In this document: positions 10,815 through 20,911 of the stretch, one piece after another
Numbering within the stretch: the first letter of the stretch is position 1
Layout: each line of letters opens with the position of its first letter
Source: Physocladia obscura
Lineage: Eukaryota > Chytridiomycota > Chytridiomycetes > Chytridiales > Chytriomycetaceae
Assembly (NCBI GenBank): GCA_027596945.1
Contig: JADGJH010000035.1
Coordinates: 1-39,311, forward strand
Reading direction: 5' to 3'
DNA length: 39,311 bases
The notes under the pieces: generated by a model
Told to the model about the DNA's origin: nothing
The model's input: only the letters and a program-made list of their open reading frames with translations
Databases searched by the model: none
Made by a program: the position numbers and the translations under genes

Positions 10815-11968
10815 TCGTTGAATATGTTGCTGGGTATATTAAAAAGCATGAATAAATATTTGGGCGCACAACCTCTTTCAAAAGTAATTTTACTGTTAAA
10901 CTCATATTTTGCGCAATACTTGAAGAAACCTATTAGCGAGTTTTCAAAAACAACAACTGGATTAATTGAAGTTGTCGCAAACACTATGTAACCAGTCAAT
11001 ATTAATATAACTGCTTCAACGAAGAAAATTTTCGTTTCTCCTATTTACCATAACGAAAACTATTGTTCTTACTAATAACTGTAACTCCAACCTCAATGCC
11101 AACCAACTACAATTCCAACCCCTAATACTTTTACTAATAACGATAACTATTATTACGCTCTCAAAAAACCTCCCAAGCTACAAGTATTCGAACTACCGCT
11201 CCCTCACTAACTACTGGTCCGCCACTATTCTCAGTATATTGAATACTTCACGCAGTATATTTATAATTCCGAAGTTGTCAGTCAGAATATGAAGATCAAG
11301 TAACTTTGTGGATGGTTAGGTTAATATGATTTGGGCTTATTAATCTGCAGCAGATTGGACTGTGATTACTGATGTTCCTTTAATCCCTGTCCATCTTTTG
11401 AATCCATCGTGAATCTTAATATTTGGTCAGAAATAGACCTCAATTCTTTGAAATCAGAACAATAAACGTTTTAGCAAATAAAATTAAAAAATTTAAAATT
11501 TGAAGGCGAATGTTCCATTCAAAAACTAAATCCAAAAACGACACTTTAATTCCGACAAATGCGTGGATCTTCTGTAGAGCTCTGACAAAACTGAAATTTT
11601 CTTTTAAAGTTAATATAATTCAAATTATATGTGAGGTTGGTTGCGAATTTTTTGTTTGATTAGGTCACATGCATCTGGCTTGGTGTAATCAGGAAATTTT
11701 TCTTTTGAAGGCAATCAGATTTAGCCTAATGTCTGAAATTCGAAATAAAAATTTTAGCTCCTGTTAAGATTTATGTATATAATTAATAATAATTTATGTT
11801 AGTTGCAAAAGAAAGTAATTGAAGATAAATGCAACTAAATAAATAAATTTGTGAAATCAAACAACAAAAAAAAAATTTTTAGTGAAAAAAAAAAATTAAA
11901 ACCTGAGGACTATAAAGAACACTACAATATCCAAAAAAATTTTAGTTCAAATCAAAAGCCAGCCTGAA
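10815..11968. other. Upstream region of the first cellulase
   Basis: This AT-rich stretch has no coding frame of substance. It should contain the kinase 3' end and the cellulase promoter. Apart from a TATAAA element near the cellulase start, nothing specific was recognised. Confidence 0.55.
11911..11916 (+). promoter_or_regulatory. TATA box-like element of cellulase copy 1
   Basis: TATAAA lies 53 bases upstream of the proposed cellulase ATG, a reasonable distance for a fungal core promoter. TATA-like strings are common in AT-rich DNA, so the call rests on position only. No equally placed element was seen before the second copy. Confidence 0.35.
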
Positions 11969-13577
11969 ATGAAACTGACTGCTGTTCTTTCTGCAATTAC
12001 TGTCGCTGCGCCATTGTTGGTCGCGGCCCAGAACTGCCAATCTATCTATCTGCAATGCGGTGGAATCAACTGGACTGGTTCTACGTGTTGTGCTTCCGGA
12101 ACTGTGTGCACCGATCTGAATCCGTATTACTACCAATGTCTTCCTGGAACAGCATCCTCAACAACTGCGACAAAAACCACCACAACTACAACAAAGCCAA
12201 CTACTGTTCCAACGACTACTATCACTGCTACCACTTCGAAACCCACTACCACTACCACCACTACTACCGCTACTTCAAAACCTACCACTACTACTACTGC
12301 AACTACCACAATTCCAACTACTAAAACAACTACCACAACTTCCGCTGCGCCAACAACCACTGCTAGTGCAGGCAATCCATACACTGGTCAAAAGCTGTAT
12401 ACAAATTCGCTTTGGATCACACACATGCAATCTTCAGTAGCTATCGACTCAACATTGTCATGTGCTGTCGGAAAGCTTTCAACTGCTGGCCAATCGATTT
12501 GGCTGGACACGATGGCTGCAATTAGTTTGATTGCCCCAGCCCTTGCAGACGCAGAAACTGTTTCGGGCGGAGCACCAATCATTATACAATTTGTCATTTA
12601 CGATTTACCAGGTCGTGATTGCGCTGCATTGTAAGTTCATATATATAAATTTGTCTTCAAGCCTGAACTCATTTAAGTCATTATAAAGGGCGTCGAATGG
12701 AGAGCTTCCAGCAACTGATGCCGGAATTGCCACATACAAATCAGACTACATTGATCCAATTGTTGCTGCATTTAAATTGAAGGCTTCCAATATCCGTTTG
12801 GTTTTGATCATTGAACCAGATTCACTCCCAAACATCCTTACGAACGCAAACCTTGCTACTTGTGCGACATCAGCCCCATACTACCGCGAAGGAATCGAAT
12901 ACGCGTTGTCCCAACTCGCTAACATTCCCAATGTATACATGTACCTTGATATTGCCCACGGCGGCTGGCTCGGCTGGCCAAATAACTTGTCAGGAATTGT
13001 TCCCATTATGCAATCGGTGCTCACTGCCGCGACGGCTCTCAACTCAGCTGTTGCCTCGGCTGTGCGTGGCTTTGCAACGAATGTTGCCAACTATTCTCCA
13101 ACTCACGCCAACGGTGTGGCTCCAGTCATCGGCGCAACACTTTCTCCCGGAACTTACAACGGCGTTACGTATGAAGAATACGAGGGCAATCCCGCCATTG
13201 ACGAAACTACCTACGTCCAACTCCTTACTCAAGAATTTGCCGGAACTGGTCTGCCAGCACACTTTGTCATTGACACCTCTCGCAATGGACGCGCGGGTAT
13301 CCGTGACGCATGGGGTGACTGGTGCAACGTGAACGGAGCTGGTATTGGATATTTCCCGCAAGCTAGCCCAGACTCTACAACTCCCAGTCTTGATGCATAC
13401 ACGTGGATTAAGCCACAAGGAGACGCGGACGGGACATCCAACACTACTGCTCCACGTTACGATGCTCACTGCGGACTTGCTGATTCTCTCCCAAATGCGC
13501 CGCAAGCTGGGCAATGGTTCCACGCCGAATTTGATATGCTTGTCAAGAATGCAAACCCAGCAATTGCAGGATGCTGA
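11969..13577 (+). CDS. Secreted GH6 cellulase (cellobiohydrolase II type), one CBM1
   Basis: Exons are 11969-12630 and 12689-13577, giving 516 residues. A signal peptide (residues 1-20) is followed by a CBM1 cellulose-binding module with its cysteines and aromatic YYYQC end (about 22-58). Next comes a Thr-rich linker to about residue 135, then the GH6 domain. By comparison with Trichoderma Cel6A, Asp217 in GRDCAA matches catalytic-site Asp175 and Asp265 in IIEPDS matches proton donor Asp221. Other family blocks are [23 protein letters not shown] and DGTSNT. The family releases cellobiose from the non-reducing ends of cellulose; endo activity is also possible. The single phase-2 intron splits the Leu codon of CAALASNGE. 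A closely similar copy follows on the same strand. Confidence 0.93.
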
Positions 13578-14033
13578 ATATTTTTAAAATTGGGTTCTTG
13601 CCTTTTATTTTTCAATGGTTTTTAAATAAAATTTCAGTTTTTCTTTTTGGTGATATTTCTGGCGGGTGAATTACGATCAAGTTCTTCAAAGGACTGCTGT
13701 ACAAATCTTGCAACCCTTGCACAATCAATGTTGATATCAGATGGTTAATCAAACCACATGACTGATTTCGTGAAATCAAAAAATTTTCCAACCTGAATTC
13801 GTTTAAATTTGCAGTTTCGCCAGTGCATTTTAAAAGAAGAATTTTAAATATCAATAAAAGCATTTGAATAACTTGAAGCAGGATATTTTGAATTTCAAAC
13901 CGTTATAAACAAATCACCCCAGCTAAAAAATTTATTTAGCTTTGATTTCACAAATTCCGAATTTCTTATTCGATAAATTAATGATTTAAGGGAAAAAAAT
14001 TTTTTTTATTTACTTTTATTTTCCAATAATTTG
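13578..14033. other. Spacer between the two cellulase copies
   Basis: This 456-base AT-rich spacer carries an AATAAA just after the first copy's stop. It should hold the promoter of the second copy. It shows no obvious similarity to the upstream region of copy 1 and no coding frame. Confidence 0.55.
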
Positions 14034-16042
14034 ATGAAGTTGATCGCATTATTTTCTGTCGTTGCAGTTGCCACTCCGATTCTGACAGTCGCTCAAAGCT
14101 GCTCTTCCCTCTATGGACAATGTGGTGGCCTTGAATGGACTGGTGCTACTTGCTGCGCATCTGGCTCGACTTGCTCAGTTTTGAATCCGTATTTTTTTCA
14201 ATGCCTTCCTGGTTCTACGGTGATTTTTTCTCAGTTCATCAATATTGTCCCGCGATTAAAAATGTTAATCTGTACGATAGACATCTTCTTCCACGACTAC
14301 AACAACTACAACTGCACCTTCCACAACAACAACATCCAAGACTACAACCACAACCACAACCACTCCAGTGGCGACAACTACTACTGCTTCTACAACTGGT
14401 ACTTGTGCAATTTTGTACGGACAATGTGGTGGTCTAACATTCACTGGGCCAACTTGCTGTGTTTCCGGTATCTGCACAGTAAATGGAGTTTACTTTTCTC
14501 AATGTCTTCCAGGAACTGCGGTTTGTTCTGACTTTTCTCTTTAGTCGATTTGCAACCTTTATATTGTTTTTTCATTTTCAGTCCTCAACCACCACAACAA
14601 CTACTACCACAACCAGTAAGACTCCCACAACAACTACTACCACGACCAGTAATGTTCCCACTACAACTACAACCACAACTAGTAAAGCTTCCACGACAAC
14701 TACCACCACAACCAGTAAAGTTCCTACGACTACTACAACCACGACCAGTATTGTTTCCTCAACAACAACAACAACTACGACGTCCTCGATCACTAAAACT
14801 ACTACCACCACGTCATCAGCGACCGCAACCAGTACTAGTAGTGTCGGGAATCCATATGTTGGCCACTTGTTGTATACAAACTCACTCTGGATCACTCACA
14901 TGCAATCATCAGTAGCCATCGACTCAACATTGTCATGCGCTGTCGGAAAGCTTTCAACTGCTGGCCAATCGATTTGGTTGGACACGATGGCCGCAATCAG
15001 TTTGGTTGCGCCAGCTCTTGCTCAGGCTTCAACAATTTCTGCTGGTTCACCGATTATTGTGCAGTTTGTTATTTATGACTTACCGGGCCGCGATTGTGCA
15101 GCATTGTGAGTTTCAAATGTTTAATTTATATTGAGAATTAATTTCTTATTCAGGGCTTCAAATGGAGAACTTCCAGCAACTGATGCCGGAATTGCCACGT
15201 ACAAATCAGACTACATCGATCCAATTGTTTCTAACTTCACGACGAAGGCGTCCAACATTCGATTGGTTTTAATTATTGAACCAGATTCACTCCCAAACAT
15301 CCTTACGAACGCAAACCTCGCTACTTGCGCGACATCAGCCCCATACTACCGCGAAGGAATCGAATACGCTTTGTCCCAGTTTGCAAACATTCCTAATGTA
15401 TATATGTATCTTGACATTGCCCATGGCGGCTGGCTCGGGTGGCCTAATAATCTTGTTGGAATTGTTCCCATTATGCAATCTGTTATCACTGCTGCTATCG
15501 CGCTTAACCCTGCTGTTTCTGCTGCCGTGCGTGGCTTTGCAACTAATGTGGCCAATTATTCACCAACCCACGCCAACGGGGTTGCTCCCGTCATAGGTGC
15601 GACTCTTTCTCCAGGGACATACGATGGCGTAACGTACGAAGAATACGAAGGCAACCCAGCGATTGACGAGACAACATATGTGCAGCTTTTGACTGTAACT
15701 TTCAATGGAACAGGTCTGCCAACCAATTTTGTGATCGATACGTCTCGCAATGGACGTGCGGGGATCCGTGACGCATGGGGTGATTGGTGCAATGTGAATG
15801 GGTCGGGGATTGGATATTTTCCACAAGTCAGCCCAGACTCTACAACTCCCAATCTAGATGCTTATACTTGGATTAAACCAGCTGGAGATTCTGATGGAAC
15901 ATCCAACACTACTGCTACACGTTACGACGCTCATTGCGGACTTGCTGATTCGCTGCAGAATGCGCCGCAAGCCGGACTGTGGTTCCATGCAGAATTTGAT
16001 ATGCTTGTCAAAAATGCGAATCCTGCAATTGCGGGATGCTGA
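14034..16042 (+). CDS. Secreted GH6 cellulase with two CBM1 modules
   Basis: Proposed exons are 14034-14219, 14281-14520, 14582-15105 and 15154-16042, giving 612 residues. The order is signal peptide (1-21), CBM1 (about 22-60), Thr-rich linker, second CBM1 (about 102-139), longer Thr-rich linker and GH6 domain. The second CBM1 keeps all the cysteines ([21 protein letters not shown]) but has Phe where the first aromatic is usually Trp. Asp313 (GRDC) and Asp361 (EPDS) are the expected catalytic-site aspartates. Exon 2, exactly 80 codons, is flanked by phase-0 introns and encodes one linker plus one CBM1. Copy 1 has neither this exon nor those two introns. The start is the ATG at 14034; the preceding in-frame TTG is not used. 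Two binding modules should strengthen attachment to cellulose (inference). Confidence 0.9.
14582..14785 (+). repeat. 33-nt repeats encoding an 11-residue Thr linker unit
   Basis: The linker of the second cellulase is built of imperfect 33-nt units, each encoding seven Thr followed by Ser and three variable residues (SN-VP, SK-AS, SK-VP, SI-VS). About five units are clear. Codon-level differences between units show it is not a recent perfect expansion. The protein segment is a typical O-glycosylated spacer. Confidence 0.75.
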
Positions 16043-16701
16043 GCATCTAACCTTTTTTTTTTCCGTTTTTTTGTTTACTCTTTACACTTTTCATCTAAAA
16101 AATACCTGTCTTTTAAAAAATCCGATTAACTTTGACTTTTTTGTATGTGTTATTCATTTTTTTATTTTCACCGTGTGATCAATGCAAAGCATTGTCAGTC
16201 TTACTGTCATGTAACAGATGCCATGAAATACCACGACCACAATGGCTATATCAAAGCTACATATCAAGAAGTAAAATAATTCTGTAAGTTCGTTTGGTTG
16301 CTGAGTTATAGATGCAAAATATGCTAGACCTACTTTTCGTAATATTGGAGGTGCCAATGGTGCGTTCTGTTATTCACGACGGATATTGAGATGCGTAACG
16401 TTCCATCGGCTATTAAAGAATTTAAGATAACATTGATTCACTTATAGGTTATAGCACGCAATCGTCTCCATTGTTCTTTGATTTTAAATTTTGAAATTAA
16501 TAGAACAAAGATAAATTGGTAATGCGCTGCCATTTTTATTGTAAATTTAAAATCAGTGATAGAAAACCACGTGATGCTCCTTCGGCCTCAGTTACGTTAT
16601 CACCGCCCTGCGCCGCGTGTCCGACTTTAACTCGACGAACCTCACCGACAAAGTAAATGCTGTGGCCGAACTTTTTAGCTGAACTTGCCAGCAAGCAGAA
16701 A
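16043..16701. other. Region between cellulase copy 2 and a small membrane protein gene
   Basis: Mostly AT-rich 3' flank. From about 16580 to 16690 it becomes richer in G and C and has open frames on both strands: a plus-strand segment reading SYVITALRRVSDFNSTNL and a minus-strand frame at 16536-16748. Neither could be tied to a family or to a splice chain. The segment may hold an upstream exon of the next gene. Confidence 0.45.
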
Positions 16702-17273
16702 ATGACCTCGCAAATCTCTTCGCGTTCTGTCCCGGCGCTTAAGGACAAACCTATTGATTCAAACTACTCCAAAAATCCACCTTTTGTACACTACGGCGGC
16801 ATCAGTGACGTTCAGACCTTTGTCCAGCCAATGGTTATTCCCTGGCTTATTCCCCATTCTCATATTCCCCTCATCAATGATCTGTTCCAGCTACCCAAAG
16901 GAATACTGTCTGTACACATCGGCTTTTGGTTAATCTCGGACTTTCTCTTGTTACTGGTCCTCGTGTCTTCTATTTTTCAATGGTAAGACATGCGAAGCGA
17001 GGAAGATTATCAAGCGAAGTGAAGACGACCAGCGACGAAGAGAGCACCACCGCCGCCAACGTTTTTGCAATAAATAAAGCTGAATGGATTGGAGAAAAAG
17101 AGATTCTGTGTCTTTTAGAAATTAAGGATTGGGTTGATAATATAAATAACGATGATTGTGATGGTGGTAGTAATGGATATGATGAATATCAGAAACGGTT
17201 GCGGGATTTCGAGGCTTTATTATTGCGAAAATTTGGCCGTGAAAATAGGACGGCAAACCAGCCAAATATGTAA
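16702..17273 (+). CDS. Small protein with one membrane segment, unknown function
   Basis: Proposed exons are 16702-16982 and 17033-17273, joined by a 50-nt GTAAGA...CCAG intron, giving 173 residues. An earlier in-frame ATG at 16657 would add 15 residues. One hydrophobic segment (IGFWLISDFLLLLVLVSSIF) lies about residues 75-94, and the tail is hydrophilic and acidic (DNINNDDCDGG) with a basic end. The N-terminal half has several Pro and His residues (PWLIPHSHIP). No family was recognised. The spliced model is preferred because it restores one continuous frame across a stop codon lying exactly at the donor. Confidence 0.42.
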
Positions 17274-17869
17274 TTGATGATGGGGATATTCGGAGGCTTC
17301 ATTCTTGCGAAAATTTCTTGGCTAAATGAAAAATGGAGCACATCCTTTATTTTTTGAACAAACAAGAAGTTGATAGAAAAGCAGTCATACAGGTTTGCAA
17401 TAGTAGCTTTTTTTTTAGTCGCGATTGGGATTCTACGGGAATTTGATATGAAGAATTTGGCTCAATAGAATTTCAAAAGACAACTGCTGAAGCATATGGC
17501 AGGAAACCGGTTTCCCTCACGAAAACCAGTTTCTTCCAACCATGATTTTTTTGTCTTTATTTCTTGGTTTATATTGAAACCTTTTACTGTATTTTTTATT
17601 GACTCTAAGTATCAAATTTTACCATTTCCCCCACGTTTTTTTTTAATGGATCATGGGTGGGAAACCAGCTCTTACTCCATCACGTTTTTGGTGGCTGGGA
17701 AAATTTGAACTCCGGTGGCACAGTAAATATCATTATTTTGTTCACAGACATGGAAGTTGGCCATTAAGCATTAACCAGTAAAAGGTATTTTGGACACACG
17801 TGTAGGCGTGTAGGTGTGTGTGTGTGTATGTGTGTCTGTGTCAAACATTCGCATAATCCATAATTCCAG
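17274..17869. other. Non-coding stretch with a TG-rich microsatellite
   Basis: AT-rich DNA with T runs and no credible gene. Near its end, 17791-17842 is a TG-rich simple repeat (GTGTAGG and GTGTGT units). An acceptor-like TTCCAG at 17864-17869 precedes the F-box frame. Confidence 0.55.
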
Positions 17870-18813
17870 AGGAACACAAATCCTAGCAACGCCACCCGAA
17901 CTAATCCAGCAAATTCTATTTTATCTGCCTATCAATGCGAACCTTATCAATGTCGGAATGTCTTCCCGTCGCGTGTTTGCGCCACACTTACTTATCGAGG
18001 TTTCATTTGCCCGTTTACACTGGTTTCACTTTGGGAATTCATTGAAAGCTCATCTTTCAAAGACGACGGATACCGCGTCCTGCCGTTCACATACCAAGTT
18101 GCGATATTTCGCGAGATTCTAACAGTTGACGATTGGGCCGGAAACAAAAGCCGCGATTGGGAAGTGGAAAAAATCGTTTGATGGCACCTGAGCGATGGGC
18201 GCTTCCACTGGCAAACTCGCTCAAGAGAATGCATATGATTTGTGCAGACATGAATGAATTTGATCCGTCCGTTGAGGAAAATCGGGCGATCCAGTGGGCT
18301 GTAATCGGAGGGTGCGCTAATACAGTCAGCCTATTGCTGAGTGACCCACGAGTAGGCCCAACAGTCTTTGACCAAATGCCCCTGAAACTTGCCGTTCAGA
18401 AAAACCACGTAAAAATTATGAAAATTTTGTTGAACGATTCTCGTGTCGATCCGGCGGGTCAAGCAAACTGGTACATTCAAAAGGCTTGTGAACTTGGATT
18501 ATTGGAAATTGTTCGACTCTTTTTGCAACATTCAAACACAGGCCCATGTGTCTCATATAACAAAGCATTAAAATTGGCCATTACTAAAAACTACCTACAA
18601 ATCGTGGAGTTACTGTTGAAAGACAGACGGGCTGATCCAGCTGTCAATAATAATTGTTGTTTACGTTTGTCGGCAACTAACGGAAATCTTCAAATGGTTG
18701 AAATTTTGATTTAAGATCCACGTGTATCAGTCTCAAATAGGGTTATTGCAGCTGCCATTCGATTCGGATATTTCGATTTTGCAAAACTTTTATCTTGTCA
18801 TAAATCAATTACT
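17870..18813 (+). pseudogene. Broken F-box/ankyrin-repeat gene
   Basis: An F-box-like start (PPELIQQILFYLPINANLIN) is followed by about six ankyrin-like units built on [LLLxDxRVDP] with 30-33 residue spacing. The reading runs through three frames. One carries 17870 to about 18035. A second carries about 18029 to 18175 (LWEFIESSSF, TYQVAIFREIL, DDWAGNKS). A third carries about 18180 to 18711. A TAA at 18712-18714 then interrupts an ankyrin unit where MVEILI-DPRVS should be continuous. The frame changes lie within fewer than 30 bases, too short for introns of this locus. Such F-box/ankyrin proteins probably select targets for ubiquitylation. Sequencing error is an alternative for each lesion, but three in 700 bases favours decay. 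Confidence 0.6.
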
Positions 18814-18819
18814 TTGCAG

Positions 18820-20603
18820 CCTTCACTTCAGCCTTCATCTAAACCACTTTTTCAACGATGTATTGATTTAGTTGCAAACCTGTGTTCTTTTTCTTACTTT
18901 AAATCATTACTTTTCGCCAATGACATTCAAGAATACCCTATATCTAATCTCAAAAATTCTTATTTGCCAACTGTTGCGGATCCTCTTGAACTTCTGTGGC
19001 ATTTATTTAAGCTTGGTAAGAAATCAATCGCTTTTCTCTGACTTTATCCAACTTCATAAAAAAAAAACAGGGGCGCCTCTTTGTGTGCTTTACAACAAAC
19101 TCGCTGAAATTAACTCTGGTAGATTACTGCAGCATGGTGATATTTCTGGCATCACATCTGACGAATACCCAAAAATTCCCTGCAAGGATAATTTGTACAA
19201 GTTTCTTTCAGCCTGCATTGAAATGAATATTCCCCTTGCCCAAGAAATTGGCGGTATTTCCGTGCTCTATAAAGACAATATCGCTGGTTTTATGAAGGTA
19301 CAAGTAATTTGCTTCAATATCAAATTTACTATCAAATTCTCCAAATCAAACCAGTTCTTGAGTCTGGTTGAAGATATTGTGGACCAAATCAAACTTGCAA
19401 ACAACATACCAGACCCAAATAAGGTCCAATTTACCACCGAAGAATCCAAAGACATTTTAAATCCACTCTACAGCCAATCGCGTATACTCAAGGAAATGAT
19501 TAAGACCGAGCGCACTTACGTTTTTTCATTGGAGCAGTTGAAAATATACGCAAATGACTTGCGCGCTTCGTTCCTTTTTGACGAAAATATGACTACAACG
19601 CTGCTGTCCAATTTGGATGAGCTGTTGGATTTTCAAAGACGTTTTATTGTCAAAATGGAAACTACTGCGAATATGGGAATTTTTAAACATAGAACTGGGC
19701 AATTATTTATTTTGAATGCAAGTTTTAAGCAATTTCATTGTACCACAAGATACCTATTTATTTCATATTTAACAGGAAAACGCCTTTGCAGTATATTTTG
19801 AATTCTGTAAAAATTATCAAAAAGCCTCAGATGTTTTACGATCCCAAACCTTGAAACTTCTTGACCTCATTATTAAGCCTTGCGAAATTCAATCATACCT
19901 CATCAAGCCTCTGCAACGATTAATTAATTATCCAACCTTTCTTGAGCAACTCATCGATGCGACAGAATCCAAACTATACCCATATAAAAACGAACTTGAA
20001 GAAGCACTTCAATCAATTAAACGCATAACAAAAGAACTATCCGAAATCTTTAGAAAGGAAGAAAATATGCTGATTAAAAAATTTCTGACTAAAAAAATGC
20101 ATGGCTGGAAGGTTCTGTAATCTCGGTTTTTTTTGTTTTTGGTTTTTTTTTTCGTCTGAAGTTTTTTTGTAGGGGCTTGAAATTGCAGATTTTGGAGCTT
20201 TGCTATTGACAGACGATTTTTCAATCGCGGTTAATAATAATATTAATAACGAAAAATGCGACTTATACCTGTTCGAGCATGTTCTGATTTGGTGTGAAAA
20301 AGAAACCACAGAACTCAAAAAAAGCAAAACTTCCAGAAGAGCATGTAAACGGCCCAACCACAACAAAAGCCACCGCCTCAAAAATTCTATCATGCCATTT
20401 GACTATAAATACTCTTTACGTGGGATTATCGAAATGAAGTCGAAGATTGCTCAAACTCGGTTATAGGGTTGTTCCAAATTCAAGTAATTTGGCGCGACTC
20501 TCGCATGGAAGAATTTTGTGTACTGACGGGACGCGATGCGACACCGGTGACGTTGTGGATGGATGAGTTTGTAAAAGTAGGGCAATTGGCCTTGCAAAAA
20601 TAG
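18820..20603 (+). CDS. CDC24: Cdc24-like Rho/Cdc42 guanine nucleotide exchange factor (5' end unresolved)
   Basis: Proposed exons are 18820-19015, 19071-19297, 19355-19717, 19776-20111, 20173-20419 and 20467-20603. The order is a Cdc24-type calponin-homology segment (DPLELLWHLFKLGAPLCVLY, KIPCKDNLYKFLSACI), a DH domain (ERTYVFSLEQL, LIKPLQRLINYPTFLEQL) and a PH domain (YLFEHVLIWCEK, FQIQVIWRDSRMEEFCVL). The family activates Cdc42/Rho GTPases and sets polarity. The last intron (47 nt) restores the PH frame across an apparent stop. The third intron uses a GC donor (GCAAGT). No C-terminal PB1 domain follows, unlike yeast Cdc24. No ATG was found at the 5' end: the same frame runs back, with no frame change, into the broken ankyrin repeats. 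The first exon is either elsewhere, with a TTTGCAG acceptor at 18813-18819, or ankyrin-fused. Confidence 0.72.
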
Positions 20604-20911
20604 GGATACCGTTGCGACTAATAAGAAATGCATGATTTTATTGAACAAATATCCTGCCGAAAACAGATTTGTTTACAATCGGTTTCAAGGCTTGAGCTGA
20701 AAACAGTGGGATTGATTTTTTTATATTTTTTTAAATTTCTTCATTTTTTAAGGTGAATATTTGTTTTCAGTAAGAAAAATAAAGTATAAAAAGGTACGAT
20801 TTATAAAATGAAGTGAGTTTTTTCAAACAAATTGACAAGTTGAAAGTTATTTTATCTCTTGGCAACGAAAAATCAGTACAAACAATGAACAATAGCCAAT
20901 AAACAAAGAAT
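20604..20911. other. Short intergenic region
   Basis: This 308-base stretch contains AATAAA near 20779 as a likely polyadenylation signal for the exchange-factor gene. It should also hold the promoter of the next gene. No other element was seen. Confidence 0.5.

Larger units (their letters stand above)
11969..16042 (+). repeat. Tandem duplication of a GH6 cellulase gene
   Basis: Two head-to-tail copies begin at 11969 and 14034. Long blocks of the catalytic region are nearly identical at DNA level, for example 12410-12520 against 14876-14986 and 12820-12900 against 15285-15365. Signal peptide, linker and intergenic DNA have diverged much more. The intron inside the GH6 domain is at the same codon in both copies. 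This pattern fits a duplication with purifying selection or gene conversion in the catalytic part. Confidence 0.85.

Noticed and set aside
12055..12324. Tyr/His/Asn-rich frame within cellulase copy 1
   Set aside because: Frame-shifted reading of the CBM1 and Thr linker codons.
14265..14895. Valine-rich minus-strand frames
   Set aside because: They are complements of threonine codon runs in the cellulase linkers and have no independent coding evidence.
17814..17870. Valine/cysteine-rich peptide as the F-box protein N-terminus
   Set aside because: It is translation of the TG microsatellite from a non-ATG start.
20464..20466. TAG as the true end of the Cdc24-like protein
   Set aside because: A 47-nt intron (20420-20466) restores the PH domain ending FQIQVIWRDSRMEEFCVL in a matching phase.
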